Assembly (NCBI GenBank): GCA_029560515.1
Contig: JAKQKT010000324.1
Coordinates: 1-39,422 of the forward strand
DNA length: 39,422 bases
Source: Pseudomonadota bacterium
Lineage (GTDB): Bacteria > Pseudomonadota > Gammaproteobacteria > Xanthomonadales > Xanthomonadaceae
Direction: 5' to 3'
Below are positions 7,364 through 17,067 of this stretch, in pieces (position 1 is the stretch's first letter; each line of letters starts with the position of its first letter). A model generated the notes under the pieces. That model saw only the letters and a list, made by a program, of their open reading frames with translations. It did no database searches and was not told where the DNA came from. A program made the position numbers and the translations under genes.

Positions 7364-9225
7364 TACGGTTCCAGTGGCGGCTCAGGCAAGTTCGCCTTGG
7401 ATTCTAACCCATGTAGCGAGGCATAAATACGCGCCGCCAGCTCAGCGTTCACGCCGGCTACACGGGCAATTTCCTCGGTGCCTGCTTCTTTTAGAGCAGC
7501 AAGCCCGCCGAAATGTTTCAGCAATGCCGAACGGCGCTTCGGCCCAATACCGGGAATATCTTCCAGCCTCGAAACATCCCGCTTTTTCTGGCGGCGGCCA
7601 CGATGTCCGGTGATCGCGAAACGATGGGCCTCATCGCGAATTTGTTGTATCCACTGCAATGCCGGCGAGTGTGCGCCGGGGCGCAATATCCGTCCGTCAG
7701 GCAGCAGGATTTGTTCATCGCCGGCTCTACGTTCGACACCCTTCGCAACCCCCACCAGCATCACCTGGGTCACGCCCAATTCCTTGAGAACATCACGTGC
7801 CTGGGTGAGTTGCCCTTCGCCACCATCGATAAACAAGACATCGGGCACAACGCCTTCTTCCACAGCCCGTTTGAAACGACGGGTAAGCGCTTGATGCATG
7901 GCCGCGTAATCATCACCGGGAGTAATGCCGTCGATATTGAATCGCCGATACTGGTTGCGCAGCGCTCCTTCCTGATTGAACACGACGCAGGATGCTACGG
8001 TCGCCTCGCCTTGCGTATGGCTGATATCGAAACATTCCATCCGTTGCGGCATGTGATCCATGCCGAGCATTTCCTGCAAGGCTTCAAGACGCTTGCGTTG
8101 CGCGACATTACTCGTGATTTCGGTACTCAGGGCCAGCACGGCATTGCTGACGGCCATATCGAGATAACGGGCACGATCACCGCGCACCGATGTTTTTATT
8201 TCTACCTTCCTGCCTGCCTGTGCGCTAAGCACTTTTTCGAGCAATTCCGCATCTTCAATGGCATGGCTCAACACGATCTCACGAGGCGGGCGCTGCTCAA
8301 AATAATATTGGCTGACAAACGCGTCCAACACTTCGCTCGCGTTGTCGACGCCGTTGGTCTTCGGAAAAAACGAACGTGTCCCCAAATTCATGCCATTGCG
8401 GAACGCCAGCAGCAATACACAGGCCGTACCCTGCTCCATCGCGCATGCAAGCACATCCATTTCGGCCTGTTCGCCTTCGATATACTGCTTGGCCTGAATG
8501 CGACGGATACCGGTCACCTGATCGCGCAAGTAGGCGGCGAGTTCGAACTGCAGGCTTGCGCTGGCCGCTTCCATGGAACGAGTCAAATCATCCACGACTT
8601 CGCCGCTGCGGCCATCCAGAAACAACATCGCACGTTTGGTATCGGCATCGTAGTCTCTGGGTGCGATCAAGCCGACGCAAGGAGCGGTACAGCGACCGAT
8701 CTGATGTTGCAGGCAGGGCCGCGAACGATTACGAAACACGCTGTCTTCGCAATTTCGCAGTTTGAAAATTTTCTGCATCAAATCCAGCGTGCTGGTCACT
8801 GCCGAAGCACTTGGATAAGGACCGAAATAACGTCCAGGAACAGCACGCGGCCCGCGGTGGAACGCCAGTCGCGGCCAGGTTTCATCGGTGATCAGAATAT
8901 AGGGATAGCTTTTGTCGTCACGCAGCAATACGTTGTAACGGGGCCGCAATGATTTGATCAGCTGGTTTTCGAGAATCAGCGCTTCACTTTCGGTGCGAGT
9001 GACGGTAATTTCCATCCGCGCGATTTGCTTGATCATCACGGCAATACGGGGCGAGGAAACCGTGCTCAAAAAATAGCTGGTCACCCGTTTTTTCAGTGAT
9101 AGCGCCTTGCCGACATACAGAACGCTATCGTCACTGGAATACATGCGATAAACACCGGGCGCCGTGGTCAAATCCCTGACGAAGGCTTTACCGTCAAAAA
9201 CCGTTGCTGGAGATGCGTCGTTCAT
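7363..9225 (-). CDS. uvrC: UvrABC nucleotide excision repair endonuclease subunit UvrC
   Basis: 620 residues, close to the E. coli length. UvrC joins the UvrB-DNA pre-incision complex and makes both cuts around a lesion. Domains in order: GIY-YIG nuclease (about 20-100, PGVYRMY, VLYVGKA and R41/R45-type arginines), a Cys-containing linker (about 155-180), the UVR motif that binds UvrB (about 205-240), the RNase H-like 5' nuclease domain (about 250-540, with FDISHTQGE and FIDGGEGQL carrying catalytic Asp residues), and a C-terminal helix-hairpin-helix pair (LEDIPGIGPKRRSALL and VAGVNAELAARI). No strong SD is seen before the ATG. It forms a translationally coupled pair with pgsA. Confidence 0.97.
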   Translation of the reverse strand: MNDASPATVFDGKAFVRDLTTAPGVYRMYSSDDSVLYVGKALSLKKRVTSYFLSTVSSPRIAVMIKQIARMEITVTRTESEALILENQLIKSLRPRYNVLLRDDKSYPYILITDETWPRLAFHRGPRAVPGRYFGPYPSASAVTSTLDLMQKIFKLRNCEDSVFRNRSRPCLQHQIGRCTAPCVGLIAPRDYDADTKRAMLFLDGRSGEVVDDLTRSMEAASASLQFELAAYLRDQVTGIRRIQAKQYIEGEQAEMDVLACAMEQGTACVLLLAFRNGMNLGTRSFFPKTNGVDNASEVLDAFVSQYYFEQRPPREIVLSHAIEDAELLEKVLSAQAGRKVEIKTSVRGDRARYLDMAVSNAVLALSTEITSNVAQRKRLEALQEMLGMDHMPQRMECFDISHTQGEATVASCVVFNQEGALRNQYRRFNIDGITPGDDYAAMHQALTRRFKRAVEEGVVPDVLFIDGGEGQLTQARDVLKELGVTQVMLVGVAKGVERRAGDEQILLPDGRILRPGAHSPALQWIQQIRDEAHRFAITGHRGRRQKKRDVSRLEDIPGIGPKRRSALLKHFGGLAALKEAGTEEIARVAGVNAELAARIYASLHGLESKANLPEPPLEP

Positions 9226-9309
9226 GCGCTTATTTTCGCATGATTGAGCAGGAAGTTCGTTCCCGGTTCAGATAAAGCCAAGACAGGACAGCACCGGATA
9301 ACGGGTGAA

Positions 9310-10731
9310 TCATTCACCAATCGGCAGACGAACCAATAATTCCGATGCCAGATCGTATCGCAAAATCTCGTGCGCGCCGGCGTCTGCGATCCATAATGCG
9401 CCTGCACCGACAGCAAGCGCAGCCGGTTCATTCAAACTTTGTGGAAGATTCTGTGTACTCATGCCACCGCCACCTAGGCGCAATTTACGCAGGCTGCCGT
9501 TGTAGGTATCGGCAATCCACAGCACGGGCGAATTGGGATCAAGGGCAATCGCTTGCGGAAATTGCAGACGGGCATCGCGGCGCTCGCCGTCCTGATCCCC
9601 GAATTCATACAAACCTTGGCCGACGAGTGTTTGAACCGTATTTTGTTGTAATTGGATTGCACGAACCGAGGATGTTGCTGAATCAACCACGTACAAGCTT
9701 TGCTGGACCAGTGCGACTCCTGAAGGCTGAGCGAACAAGGCATTGCGACCCGGGCCATCTGCGATACCCAGATCGCCGGTTCCTGCGATGAATCGCATGC
9801 GGGCATTGCCGAGTTCGTATTCCCAAATCTGATTGCAACCTGCCATCGCGATATAAAGCTTGTCATTGCTGCCAGTAATACCCCATGGCATGTTCAGACT
9901 GTTTTCCGAAGAATGCTTGCTGACGCCTTCCCTAGGCAGGCCAGCCTTACCTGTTCCCAGAACGGTGGCTACCTCGCCACTAATCAAATTGACCCGACGC
10001 AATGCATGATTGCCGGTATCGGCAACATACAAAGTCTCGCGTACCAGGCAAAGCCCCCGCGGTGCATTGAAAGCGGCTTCGTTGGCAGGGCCATCGTTCA
10101 AATCCGGATGACCGTTGCCGAATTCCCGCAGGATGCGACCCTGGTGCGTACATTCCAGAACACGGTGATGGGAAGTATCGGCGATATACAAATGCGAATC
10201 GGTGACGGCTATCCCCGATGGAAATGATAGTGGAGTCGGTTCTTCGGCATTTTTCGCGCGAAACGCATGCTCGACCATGGAGTGACTGGTACCCGATTCA
10301 TGAATCAGTTCGGCAATCATTTTTTCGAGTATCTCGACCTGGTCGTCACCGGCAATAATTTCGCGAATCACGCCTTCGCCATCAATCAGTGCTACCGATG
10401 GCCAACGGGTAATTCCGAAGTGCTGCCAGGTGATCCAGCCCCGGTCGTTTGCAACTGGAAAAGCGATGCGTTGACGATTGACGGCTTTCATGACGACACG
10501 GTCGTCCACTTCATTGTCAAATTTGGGCAAATGGATGCCCAATACCGCTAGCCCGATCGGATACTTTGCTTTAATGCGGGCCAACCCGCCAATCAGGTTT
10601 TGCGAATAGACAGAACTGGCGTTCCAGAAAACCAATGCCAGGATACGGCCGCGCTGGCCCGCAATGGACTGGCTATCGCTATTAAGCCAATGCAGGTTTT
10701 CATTGAGTTCTGGGGCAAGCATTGCAGACAT
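9310..10731 (-). CDS. Thioredoxin-fold/NHL-repeat beta-propeller protein (NHLRC2-like) lacking the CxxC
   Basis: 473 residues. Residues about 1-150 have a thioredoxin/TlpA-like fold: GRILALVFWNASS, then the strand LAVLGIHLPKF and a cis-Pro-type RWPSVALID. Residues about 170-470 hold NHL repeats (FPSGIAVTDSHLYIADTSHHRVLE; FNAPRGLCLVRETLYVADTGNHALR; and others) that should form a beta-propeller. This is the architecture of NHLRC2 and bacterial thioredoxin-NHL proteins. The redox motif, normally CxxC after the Phe-Trp, reads NASSVYS, so both cysteines are missing. No signal peptide is seen. GGAG seven bases before the ATG supports the start. The stop codon sits inside a small palindrome (9304-9318). 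A same-strand FAD enzyme lies 53 bases upstream and may be cotranscribed. Confidence 0.8.
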   Translation of the reverse strand: MSAMLAPELNENLHWLNSDSQSIAGQRGRILALVFWNASSVYSQNLIGGLARIKAKYPIGLAVLGIHLPKFDNEVDDRVVMKAVNRQRIAFPVANDRGWITWQHFGITRWPSVALIDGEGVIREIIAGDDQVEILEKMIAELIHESGTSHSMVEHAFRAKNAEEPTPLSFPSGIAVTDSHLYIADTSHHRVLECTHQGRILREFGNGHPDLNDGPANEAAFNAPRGLCLVRETLYVADTGNHALRRVNLISGEVATVLGTGKAGLPREGVSKHSSENSLNMPWGITGSNDKLYIAMAGCNQIWEYELGNARMRFIAGTGDLGIADGPGRNALFAQPSGVALVQQSLYVVDSATSSVRAIQLQQNTVQTLVGQGLYEFGDQDGERRDARLQFPQAIALDPNSPVLWIADTYNGSLRKLRLGGGGMSTQNLPQSLNEPAALAVGAGALWIADAGAHEILRYDLASELLVRLPIGE

Positions 10732-10784
10732 TGACTACTCCGTACTGGCTTAAAGCATAACGAATTTTCGATACAAACGCGGAC

Positions 10785-12089
10785 TTATTTCTGGCCCGAT
10801 CCTGCTTCCATCGCATCCTTCCATGCATCTTTTGCCTGCAGCCACCAATATGTCAGCTGTGCGCCAAGAAACCCGGCGGGCTTCATCGCGGAAACCAGAC
10901 CATAAGAAGACAGTGATTGCCAACGCAGATCGTGCTCGGCAATCGCGGACGCGAGCAGCTCCCCCGCAAAAGTCGTCGGGGCGACACCGTGACCGCCAAA
11001 AGCCTGGGCACACCAGAGACCTGGTTCGACTTCGGCAATTTGCGGCATTTCATGTCGCGAGTAACTCATCAGTCCCGACCAGGCGAAATCGATTTTGACA
11101 TCGTGCAATTGCGGAAATACTTTCATCAGATCGCGGTAGAGCAATTTCTTTACTGCTTCCGGGGAGCGATCCAACACTGAAATGCGTCCGCCCCATAACA
11201 ATCGTGAATCGGGCAATGGCCTGTAGTAGTCAAACGCGAAACGGGTATCGTAAATGGCGGCTTTGGTGTGCAGAATTTCCTGCATGCGATCGGCGAGCGG
11301 CTCGGTCACCATCACGTAGGTGGCAATCGGCAATATCGAGGCATCTATTTTAGGATACAGATTTGCCAGATATCCGCCGCAGGCCAATACCACCTGCTCG
11401 GCTTCGATTTCGCCGTCTGGGGTTTTTAACCGCCAGCCTTTGCCGATTTTTTCAAGATGGACGGCTGGCGTATTTTCGTAAATTTCTACTCCCATCGCCT
11501 CTGCCGCCGCGGCAATGCCAATCGCATAATTCAGCGGATGGAAATGCAGCGAATTCTTTTCGTAAAGGGCGTCTTTGTATCGATCCGTGTGAATCAGTTT
11601 TTTCAATTCCGCCTGCGACACGAAATCCCAATCGGTGTCAAAATTTTCCGACAGCAGTTTCTGGAAATCCTTCAGGATGGAGGTGTCCCGAAACCAGTTC
11701 GCCCAATACACGCCGGCATCGGTATGCTGGCATTCGATAGCGTATTTTTTAATACGCGCCCGTATCAGATTTACGGCATCCAGCGTGCCTTTGTATAAGT
11801 GCTTTGCAGCCTCGGGCCCAAGATCATCGAGCAGGCTTTGTGGCCCGCGTGAGAATCCGGCAAACACGAAACCGCCGTTACGCCCCGATGCACCAAAAGC
11901 CAAATGCCTGGCTTCGCACAACACAACCTCTTCTACTCCCCGCTCCGCCAATCCAAGCGCCGTATTGATTCCGGCAAATCCACCGCCGATGATGCAGACT
12001 CTTGCGGATTTTTTTCCGGAAAGACTTGGCCTGACAAACGACGAGTTCGCGGTTACGGAGTAGTAGCTTTGCGATGGGTTAATTTTCAT
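10785..12089 (-). CDS. FAD-dependent oxidoreductase of the DAO/gamma-glutamylputrescine oxidase type
   Basis: 434 residues. The ADP-binding Rossmann motif VCIIGGGFAGINTALGLAERG (about 31-51) is followed by the conserved SGRNGG segment (about 68-73) and a C-terminal GLWCAQAFGGHGVAPTT FAD-contact loop. This is the DAO fold of PuuB/OrdL-like amine oxidases, which oxidise secondary amines such as gamma-glutamylputrescine, or similar amino-acid derivatives such as sarcosine. No neighbouring polyamine gene is seen, so the substrate is open. No clear SD precedes the ATG. It is cytoplasmic or loosely membrane-associated and reads in the same direction as the NHL gene downstream. Confidence 0.85.
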   Translation of the reverse strand: MKINPSQSYYSVTANSSFVRPSLSGKKSARVCIIGGGFAGINTALGLAERGVEEVVLCEARHLAFGASGRNGGFVFAGFSRGPQSLLDDLGPEAAKHLYKGTLDAVNLIRARIKKYAIECQHTDAGVYWANWFRDTSILKDFQKLLSENFDTDWDFVSQAELKKLIHTDRYKDALYEKNSLHFHPLNYAIGIAAAAEAMGVEIYENTPAVHLEKIGKGWRLKTPDGEIEAEQVVLACGGYLANLYPKIDASILPIATYVMVTEPLADRMQEILHTKAAIYDTRFAFDYYRPLPDSRLLWGGRISVLDRSPEAVKKLLYRDLMKVFPQLHDVKIDFAWSGLMSYSRHEMPQIAEVEPGLWCAQAFGGHGVAPTTFAGELLASAIAEHDLRWQSLSSYGLVSAMKPAGFLGAQLTYWWLQAKDAWKDAMEAGSGQK

Positions 12090-12139
12090 TCGTTTTCATA
12101 CTTAAGCATTTTCAAATGCAAGGCTTCATTAAAAACGAA

Positions 12140-13021
12140 CTATGCCCCCTTCAAAGCCTGTGTCATATATTCGCGGGCGGCATCGGCCAGATCACCGTGA
12201 TCGAGCGCATATTGAATCGTCGCCTCGATCAGGCCGATGCGGCTGCCGCAATCGAAACGCCGGCCTTCAAACCTGTAAGCCAAGGCTTTTTCCTCTTTCA
12301 GCAAAGCAGCGATGGCATCGGTTAGCTGGATTTCACCGCCTGCACCGGGCTTTGTCTTTTCCAGCAAATCAAAAATGCGACCGCTTAATACATAGCGCCC
12401 GACAACGGCCAGATTACTGGGCGCAACTTCGGGCTTAGGTTTTTCGACGATCGCGGAAATCACGCCTTGCCTGTGATTGAAATTCTCGGTCGCCACGATG
12501 CCATAACTACCAGTCTGCTCCCGCGGAACATCCTGCACGGCAATCACGCTGGCGTTTTCACGTTCGGCGCAATCCGCCATTTGCCTGAGTGCGCCCGGGC
12601 CTTTGTTCCAGATCAGATCATCGGCTAACAAAACAGCAAACGGCTCGTTGCCTATTACCGGTTTTGCACACAATACTGCATGACCCAGGCCCAGAGCTTC
12701 TGTTTGCGTGACGAAGACAGCACGTACATGGCGCGGCAACACATCGCGTATGAGCGCCAGCAATTCCGACTTTCCGGCTTTCTCAAGCTTTTGTTCAAGT
12801 TCGTAGGCTTTGTCGAAATAATCGGCAACCGCATGCTTGTAGCGATTGGTGACAAATACCATCGTGTCGCAACCGGCTTCGATGGCTTCATCGACGGCAT
12901 ATTGAATTAGTGGCTTGTCGACCACCGGCAGCATTTCTTTCGGCACCGTTTTAGTGGCCGGAAGAAAACGTGTACCAAGTCCTGCGACAGGAAAAACGGC
13001 TTTGCGAATACGTTGAGTCAT
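12140..13021 (-). CDS. galU: UTP--glucose-1-phosphate uridylyltransferase
   Basis: 293 residues, full length. GalU makes UDP-glucose from UTP and glucose-1-phosphate for LPS, exopolysaccharide and osmoprotectant synthesis. The nucleotide-binding signature [15 protein letters not shown] (about 10-24) is followed by [28 protein letters not shown] (about 127-134) carries the metal-binding Asp, and VEKPKPE follows near 188. It is the last gene of the long minus-strand cluster, starting only three bases after the stop of the CapD-like gene. There is no SD-like stretch before the ATG (an AT-rich AAAAAATAAATT), so it may rely on coupling. No convincing terminator follows. Confidence 0.97.
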   Translation of the reverse strand: MTQRIRKAVFPVAGLGTRFLPATKTVPKEMLPVVDKPLIQYAVDEAIEAGCDTMVFVTNRYKHAVADYFDKAYELEQKLEKAGKSELLALIRDVLPRHVRAVFVTQTEALGLGHAVLCAKPVIGNEPFAVLLADDLIWNKGPGALRQMADCAERENASVIAVQDVPREQTGSYGIVATENFNHRQGVISAIVEKPKPEVAPSNLAVVGRYVLSGRIFDLLEKTKPGAGGEIQLTDAIAALLKEEKALAYRFEGRRFDCGSRIGLIEATIQYALDHGDLADAAREYMTQALKGA

Positions 13022-13024
13022 AAT

Positions 13025-14878
13025 TTATTTTTTATCGGTTGTTTGAATAGTGTACTCAGGAACCGCTTCGCGCAGTAGCGAAAGCAGCTTTTCATCATCG
13101 TCACCTTGTCGCAAGGCCCGAGCCAGACGCTCTGCCTGCAACAAGACCAGATTCACGTCAATATCGCGCGGCTTGGCTTCAAGGACACGGCCATTTTCGG
13201 TACGCGTATAAATTTCATCTGGGTGAAACAGGCTTTCATGCAATTTTTCACCGGCGCGCAAACCGGTGTATTGAATCTGTATATCGACACCCGGACGTTT
13301 GCCGGCAAGACGGATCATCTGCTCTGCCAGCTCACTGATGGCAATCGGTTTGCCCATATCCAGCGTGTAAATGACTGCAAATGCTTCGGGCATGCTGAGT
13401 GCCTGAAGAATCAACTGGCAAGCTTCCGGAATCGTCATGAAATAGCGGCTGACTTCTTCGTGCGTCACCGTCACCGGACCGCCTGCGGCAATCTGCTTGC
13501 GAAACATCGGTACCACACTGCCGGAAGAATCAAGCACATTGCCGAAACGCACGATACTGAGCTGGGTCGCACTATCATTGAAAATGGCCTGGCACACCCG
13601 CTCTGCCATCAGCTTGGTAGCACCGAGAATATTGACTGGCTGGATTGCCTTGTCGGTAGAAATCAAAACAAAATGCAAAGCACCATGATCGCGACAGACT
13701 TCGGCCAGTGTCGCGGTCGCATGCACATTATTTCGCAGGCCCTCGCGTGTATGTGACTCGAGCAAAGGCACATGCTTGTTGGCAGCTGCGTGATACACAT
13801 AATCCGGTATTCCGTGCTGCATGGCACGCAGGCAGGCGATTTTATCGCCGCAATCGGATAACAGCGGCACCACTTCCAGACCTGGATCCAGTACGGCCAA
13901 TTCTTCGCATATCTCCAGCAAGGGCAATTCGGCGCGTTCGAGCAAAATCAATTTACTGACCCGGGCCTGGGCGCATTGGCGCGCCAATTCAGAACCGATC
14001 GAGCCGCCAGCGCCGGTGATCAAGACGCATTTCCCACCCAGTTGGCGGCCTATGCTTTGCCAGTCAAACTGAATCGGTTCGCGACCGAGCAAGTCATCAA
14101 TGGCAACCTCATTGAGTTGAACGGGATCATGGGCTTCAAGCCAATCGGTGTAGCGGCCCAACTTGCGAAATGGCATGCCGATGTCGTCGCACAATGAAAC
14201 CACGCGCTGCAATGCCTGGGTCTGAGCCGTCGGTAATGCTATGACACAAAGATCGGCCGCTGTCGCGCGTGCAATTTCACCGAGTTGATCGATGCGACCC
14301 AGTACCTTTACGCCCTGGATTTTTCGGCCCTTCAGTTGCGGGTCGTCGTCAAGCAAACCTACCGTTTCATAACGGCCATCACTGGCAATATCCCGCAAAA
14401 AAACTTCTGCCGAACTTCCTGCACCCGCGACGATGACCCGGGTTGCATCAGTGTGCTTGGAGGCAAGACGCTGGTCTTTCCATACCCGGTAAATCAGGCG
14501 CGGTGCACCGAGAAACAACATCAGGCCTGGCACATACAATACGATGGTCTGCAATGGGAGACGCGAGAAATGCCCAGTCGCCACAAACACCAATAATATG
14601 GCGCCAAGCCCGAAAACCGCAGCGCGAAAAATATTGCTCAAATCAGGCAGGCTGGCAAAGCGCCAGACCCCTCTGTACAGGCCGCTCCACCAGAGCATCA
14701 ATGCCTGCAACAACAGAACCACCATCAATTCGTTCCGGAAACCGGAATTGATCGCCTCATCGTCGCCATGTGCATAGAGCCATGCGAGGCCTATCCAGAG
14801 CAATGCCGTCATCGTGAAGTCATGCAGGACGATCAGCGCACGCGGTAGCAGATAGGAGATGCGGTACGACTTCGTCAT
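13025..14878 (-). CDS. Membrane-bound nucleotide-sugar 4,6-dehydratase/epimerase (CapD/WbpM family)
   Basis: 617 residues. The start at 14878 is chosen because its ATG overlaps the preceding TGA in an ATGA junction; longer upstream starts would lie inside the neighbouring gene. The N-terminal ~150 residues carry about four transmembrane helices, followed by a first Rossmann-like domain (VIVAGAGSSAEVFLRD) and a second SDR domain starting CVLITGAGGSIGSELARQ. In the catalytic region, STDKA and NILGATK match the large WbpM/FlaA1-type dehydratases, which have Met or another residue where classic SDRs have Tyr. The likely reaction is 4,6-dehydration of UDP-GlcNAc or a related sugar for O-antigen or capsule. 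It is flanked by a WecA-like transferase and galU, which fits surface polysaccharide synthesis. Confidence 0.9.
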   Translation of the reverse strand: MTKSYRISYLLPRALIVLHDFTMTALLWIGLAWLYAHGDDEAINSGFRNELMVVLLLQALMLWWSGLYRGVWRFASLPDLSNIFRAAVFGLGAILLVFVATGHFSRLPLQTIVLYVPGLMLFLGAPRLIYRVWKDQRLASKHTDATRVIVAGAGSSAEVFLRDIASDGRYETVGLLDDDPQLKGRKIQGVKVLGRIDQLGEIARATAADLCVIALPTAQTQALQRVVSLCDDIGMPFRKLGRYTDWLEAHDPVQLNEVAIDDLLGREPIQFDWQSIGRQLGGKCVLITGAGGSIGSELARQCAQARVSKLILLERAELPLLEICEELAVLDPGLEVVPLLSDCGDKIACLRAMQHGIPDYVYHAAANKHVPLLESHTREGLRNNVHATATLAEVCRDHGALHFVLISTDKAIQPVNILGATKLMAERVCQAIFNDSATQLSIVRFGNVLDSSGSVVPMFRKQIAAGGPVTVTHEEVSRYFMTIPEACQLILQALSMPEAFAVIYTLDMGKPIAISELAEQMIRLAGKRPGVDIQIQYTGLRAGEKLHESLFHPDEIYTRTENGRVLEAKPRDIDVNLVLLQAERLARALRQGDDDEKLLSLLREAVPEYTIQTTDKK

Positions 14879-15894
14879 TGCAATATTAACTTCGGCTTTT
14901 TTTGATATCGCGCTGATTTTAATACAAAAAGCCTTAACCATTGATGTAAAAGACAGGCCGCGGCAATAAGTGTAAACATGAGAACAGCTTGAGTGGCATC
15001 CGACAATTGCCTGCTGAAGCCTATTATCAAAATCATGCCTGCTGTCCAGCTTGTGTAGCAAAGGCACACCATCGCGTGACTTTGACCATTACGGATTGCA
15101 TATTGGTACAGATGACTTCTATGCGCCTGCGCAAGCTTGTAACCACGAATGCCGCGACGAACGAATGTCATTACGGCATCGACCCAGAGTGCCGATGCAA
15201 GGCAAAGCATTTCCAACCAAGTCCATTGGCCTTCAGCATAAGCGAGCAATGCAAGCCCGACTAACGCCGCACCCAGTACATGGCTTCCAACATCACCTAA
15301 AAATACTCGCGCCACGGGAAAATTAAAGGGGAGAAACCCGAGGCAACAGACAGCCAGGGCAAGTGCATAGTAATAAGTGGTATCCGAAAAATACCCCAAG
15401 GCGAGGAAACCGATCGTACATGCCAAGCTTTGCATGGTGACCAAGCCGTTGCTGCCATCCATGAAGTTCCAGATGTTCACGAAAAGCAGGTAGGCAAAAG
15501 CCGTGATTATTGCTACCGCAAAACCGGTGTGTAACTGAAAAATGGCGACACAACAAAGGATGCCTGCGGCCAGCAAATGCAAAAACAATTTTTTTCCTGA
15601 AGACATCGGTTTGATGTCATCCCAAAAACCGAGTGCAAGATATAAAAAAAGTCCGAAGGCAGGCAATGGCAGGAAATGATTCCAACCGGGCGACCTGAAA
15701 ACAAGAAAGAGGCTGGCCGATAGCATCACCAAGCCGATGCTGATGCCGCCTGCCCTGGGAACATCGGAAAAATGCAAGCGACGCCGCTCCGGCTGATCAT
15801 GGATACGATATTTGCGCGCAACTCTAATCCAGGCCCATGTCAGCAAGGCCGTCGAAAAAAATATCGTGATACTCCAGCCAAGGCCGAGCGGCAT
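14875..15894 (-). CDS. WecA/MraY-family undecaprenyl-phosphate glycosyl-1-phosphate transferase
   Basis: 339 residues with about ten transmembrane segments. The family loads a sugar-1-phosphate from a UDP-sugar onto undecaprenyl phosphate and so starts O-antigen or exopolysaccharide repeat units. Seen here: the GGISIG loop (about 49-54), the Mg-binding DDIKP (about 93-97), the catalytic NIWNFMDGSNGL loop (about 138-149), the GDVGSHVLGA motif (about 199-208) and a cytoplasmic loop with His (AHRSHLYQ, near 257). Whether the substrate is UDP-GlcNAc, UDP-GalNAc or another sugar cannot be told. It starts three bases after lapB and ends in an ATGA overlap with the dehydratase gene. Confidence 0.9.
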   Translation of the reverse strand: MPLGLGWSITIFFSTALLTWAWIRVARKYRIHDQPERRRLHFSDVPRAGGISIGLVMLSASLFLVFRSPGWNHFLPLPAFGLFLYLALGFWDDIKPMSSGKKLFLHLLAAGILCCVAIFQLHTGFAVAIITAFAYLLFVNIWNFMDGSNGLVTMQSLACTIGFLALGYFSDTTYYYALALAVCCLGFLPFNFPVARVFLGDVGSHVLGAALVGLALLAYAEGQWTWLEMLCLASALWVDAVMTFVRRGIRGYKLAQAHRSHLYQYAIRNGQSHAMVCLCYTSWTAGMILIIGFSRQLSDATQAVLMFTLIAAACLLHQWLRLFVLKSARYQKKPKLILQ

Positions 15895-15897
15895 TCT

Positions 15898-17067
15898 TTA
15901 ACTAGCCGAAGTCAGCAGTGGTTTGATCGTGCCCCAATTCTTGCAGCTCGGGCACTGCCAATGGTGCGCACGAGCACTGAAACCGCAACGCTGGCAACGG
16001 TAGCCCGGTGTATGCACAACCAGAAGATCCGTAATACTTTTGACGGTACGCAAAGCTTCCTGCGGATCGCCATGACCTTCCGAAAGGCTGAGATTGATCA
16101 GCGCGGCTTCACCGCGTACGGACGGGCGTTGCTGTAACTGTTTGGCCAAAAAGGTATAAGCGGCGACCACGCCTTCGTCTTTTTGTATCAATTCGGATAA
16201 AGCAAGCAAAGGGGATACGCCGGCATAATGCTCGGTCATTTCTAGCAGGAAGCTTCGAGCACGGGTTGTTTCGCCTTTGCGTTCATAACTTGCCAATAAG
16301 GCCGGCAACACTTCCGGAAGGTACTCGTAATCGTGGCGAACTACCCGCTCGAAGGCACGAATCGCCCCCGCATCGTCATTTTCCGACAACTCGATTTGTG
16401 CTTCCAGCATACCTGCACGTACAGATTGGTTGTCAGCACTATAGGCATCGGCAATCAGTTTGCGCGCTTCCTTGTTGTCACCTTTTGAGCGCGCCTGATC
16501 GGCCAGCTCGCAATAAAAATGCGAGATAACCTTCGACATCGATTCCCCGCCTACTTCTTCGTATTTTTGTGCATATTCAATTGCCATGTACCAATCGCGT
16601 TCGGCCTGGGTAATTGAAATCAAATGGCGCAAAGCCTGTGGCTTGAAGACTCCCATTTCAACGAGATCATTCAGCAGGGTTTCGGCACGATCCAGCAAAC
16701 CGGCACGCATGTAGTCCTCGCCAAGCGCCAGCACGGCACGGGTTTTTTGATCTTCGCTAAGGCCATGTTTCGCGACCAGACTCTGATGCATGCGAATGGC
16801 GCGATCCACTTCTCCGCGTCGCCGGAACAGATGGCCGAGCGCGAACTGTGTTTCGATGGTGTCCTTGTCGACTTCGGCAATTTGCAGAAAAATTTCTATC
16901 GCCTTGTCCTGTTGCTCGTTGAGCAAATAATTCAAACCGCGGAAGTAGGTGTTCGAAAGACGAGTCACCTGGTTGCCACTTTTAATCTCACCGCCGCGAC
17001 GTCCCAGCAACCAACCGGCAGCGGCAGCGGCGGGAATCATCAACAGCCAGGCTGCGTTGGTCATCAT
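15898..17067 (-). CDS. lapB: Lipopolysaccharide assembly protein B (YciM)
   Basis: 389 residues, the usual length. LapB is an inner-membrane protein that couples LPS transport to FtsH-dependent degradation of LpxC. The N-terminal anchor (about 5-22, LLMIPAAAAAGWLLG) is followed by TPR repeats (about 45-340). A rubredoxin-like knuckle at the end has two CxxC pairs (CQRC and CPSC, about 355-375), essential in E. coli. The start ATG ATG overlaps the lapA stop as ATGA, so lapA and lapB are translationally coupled. The second Met could equally be the initiator. Confidence 0.96.
   Translation of the reverse strand: MMTNAAWLLMIPAAAAAGWLLGRRGGEIKSGNQVTRLSNTYFRGLNYLLNEQQDKAIEIFLQIAEVDKDTIETQFALGHLFRRRGEVDRAIRMHQSLVAKHGLSEDQKTRAVLALGEDYMRAGLLDRAETLLNDLVEMGVFKPQALRHLISITQAERDWYMAIEYAQKYEEVGGESMSKVISHFYCELADQARSKGDNKEARKLIADAYSADNQSVRAGMLEAQIELSENDDAGAIRAFERVVRHDYEYLPEVLPALLASYERKGETTRARSFLLEMTEHYAGVSPLLALSELIQKDEGVVAAYTFLAKQLQQRPSVRGEAALINLSLSEGHGDPQEALRTVKSITDLLVVHTPGYRCQRCGFSARAHHWQCPSCKNWGTIKPLLTSAS

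Noticed and set aside
7513-8952. 479-codon open frame on the plus strand opposite uvrC
   Set aside because: It is entirely antisense to uvrC, and the translation has no family features.
9304-9318. GGTGAA-TCA-TTCACC palindrome around the NHL gene stop codon
   Set aside because: Only 6 bp with a 3-base loop and no T-run; likely chance.
12106-12119. Small palindrome GCATTT-TC-AAATGC after galU as terminator
   Set aside because: A weak AT-rich stem without a T-run in the right place.
12784-12900. Small frames within galU and other genes of the cluster
   Set aside because: All are out-of-frame shadows of well-identified proteins.
14879-15067. Longer start for the CapD-like gene
   Set aside because: The extra 63 residues lie inside the upstream transferase gene and lack family features; the ATGA overlap start is far better.
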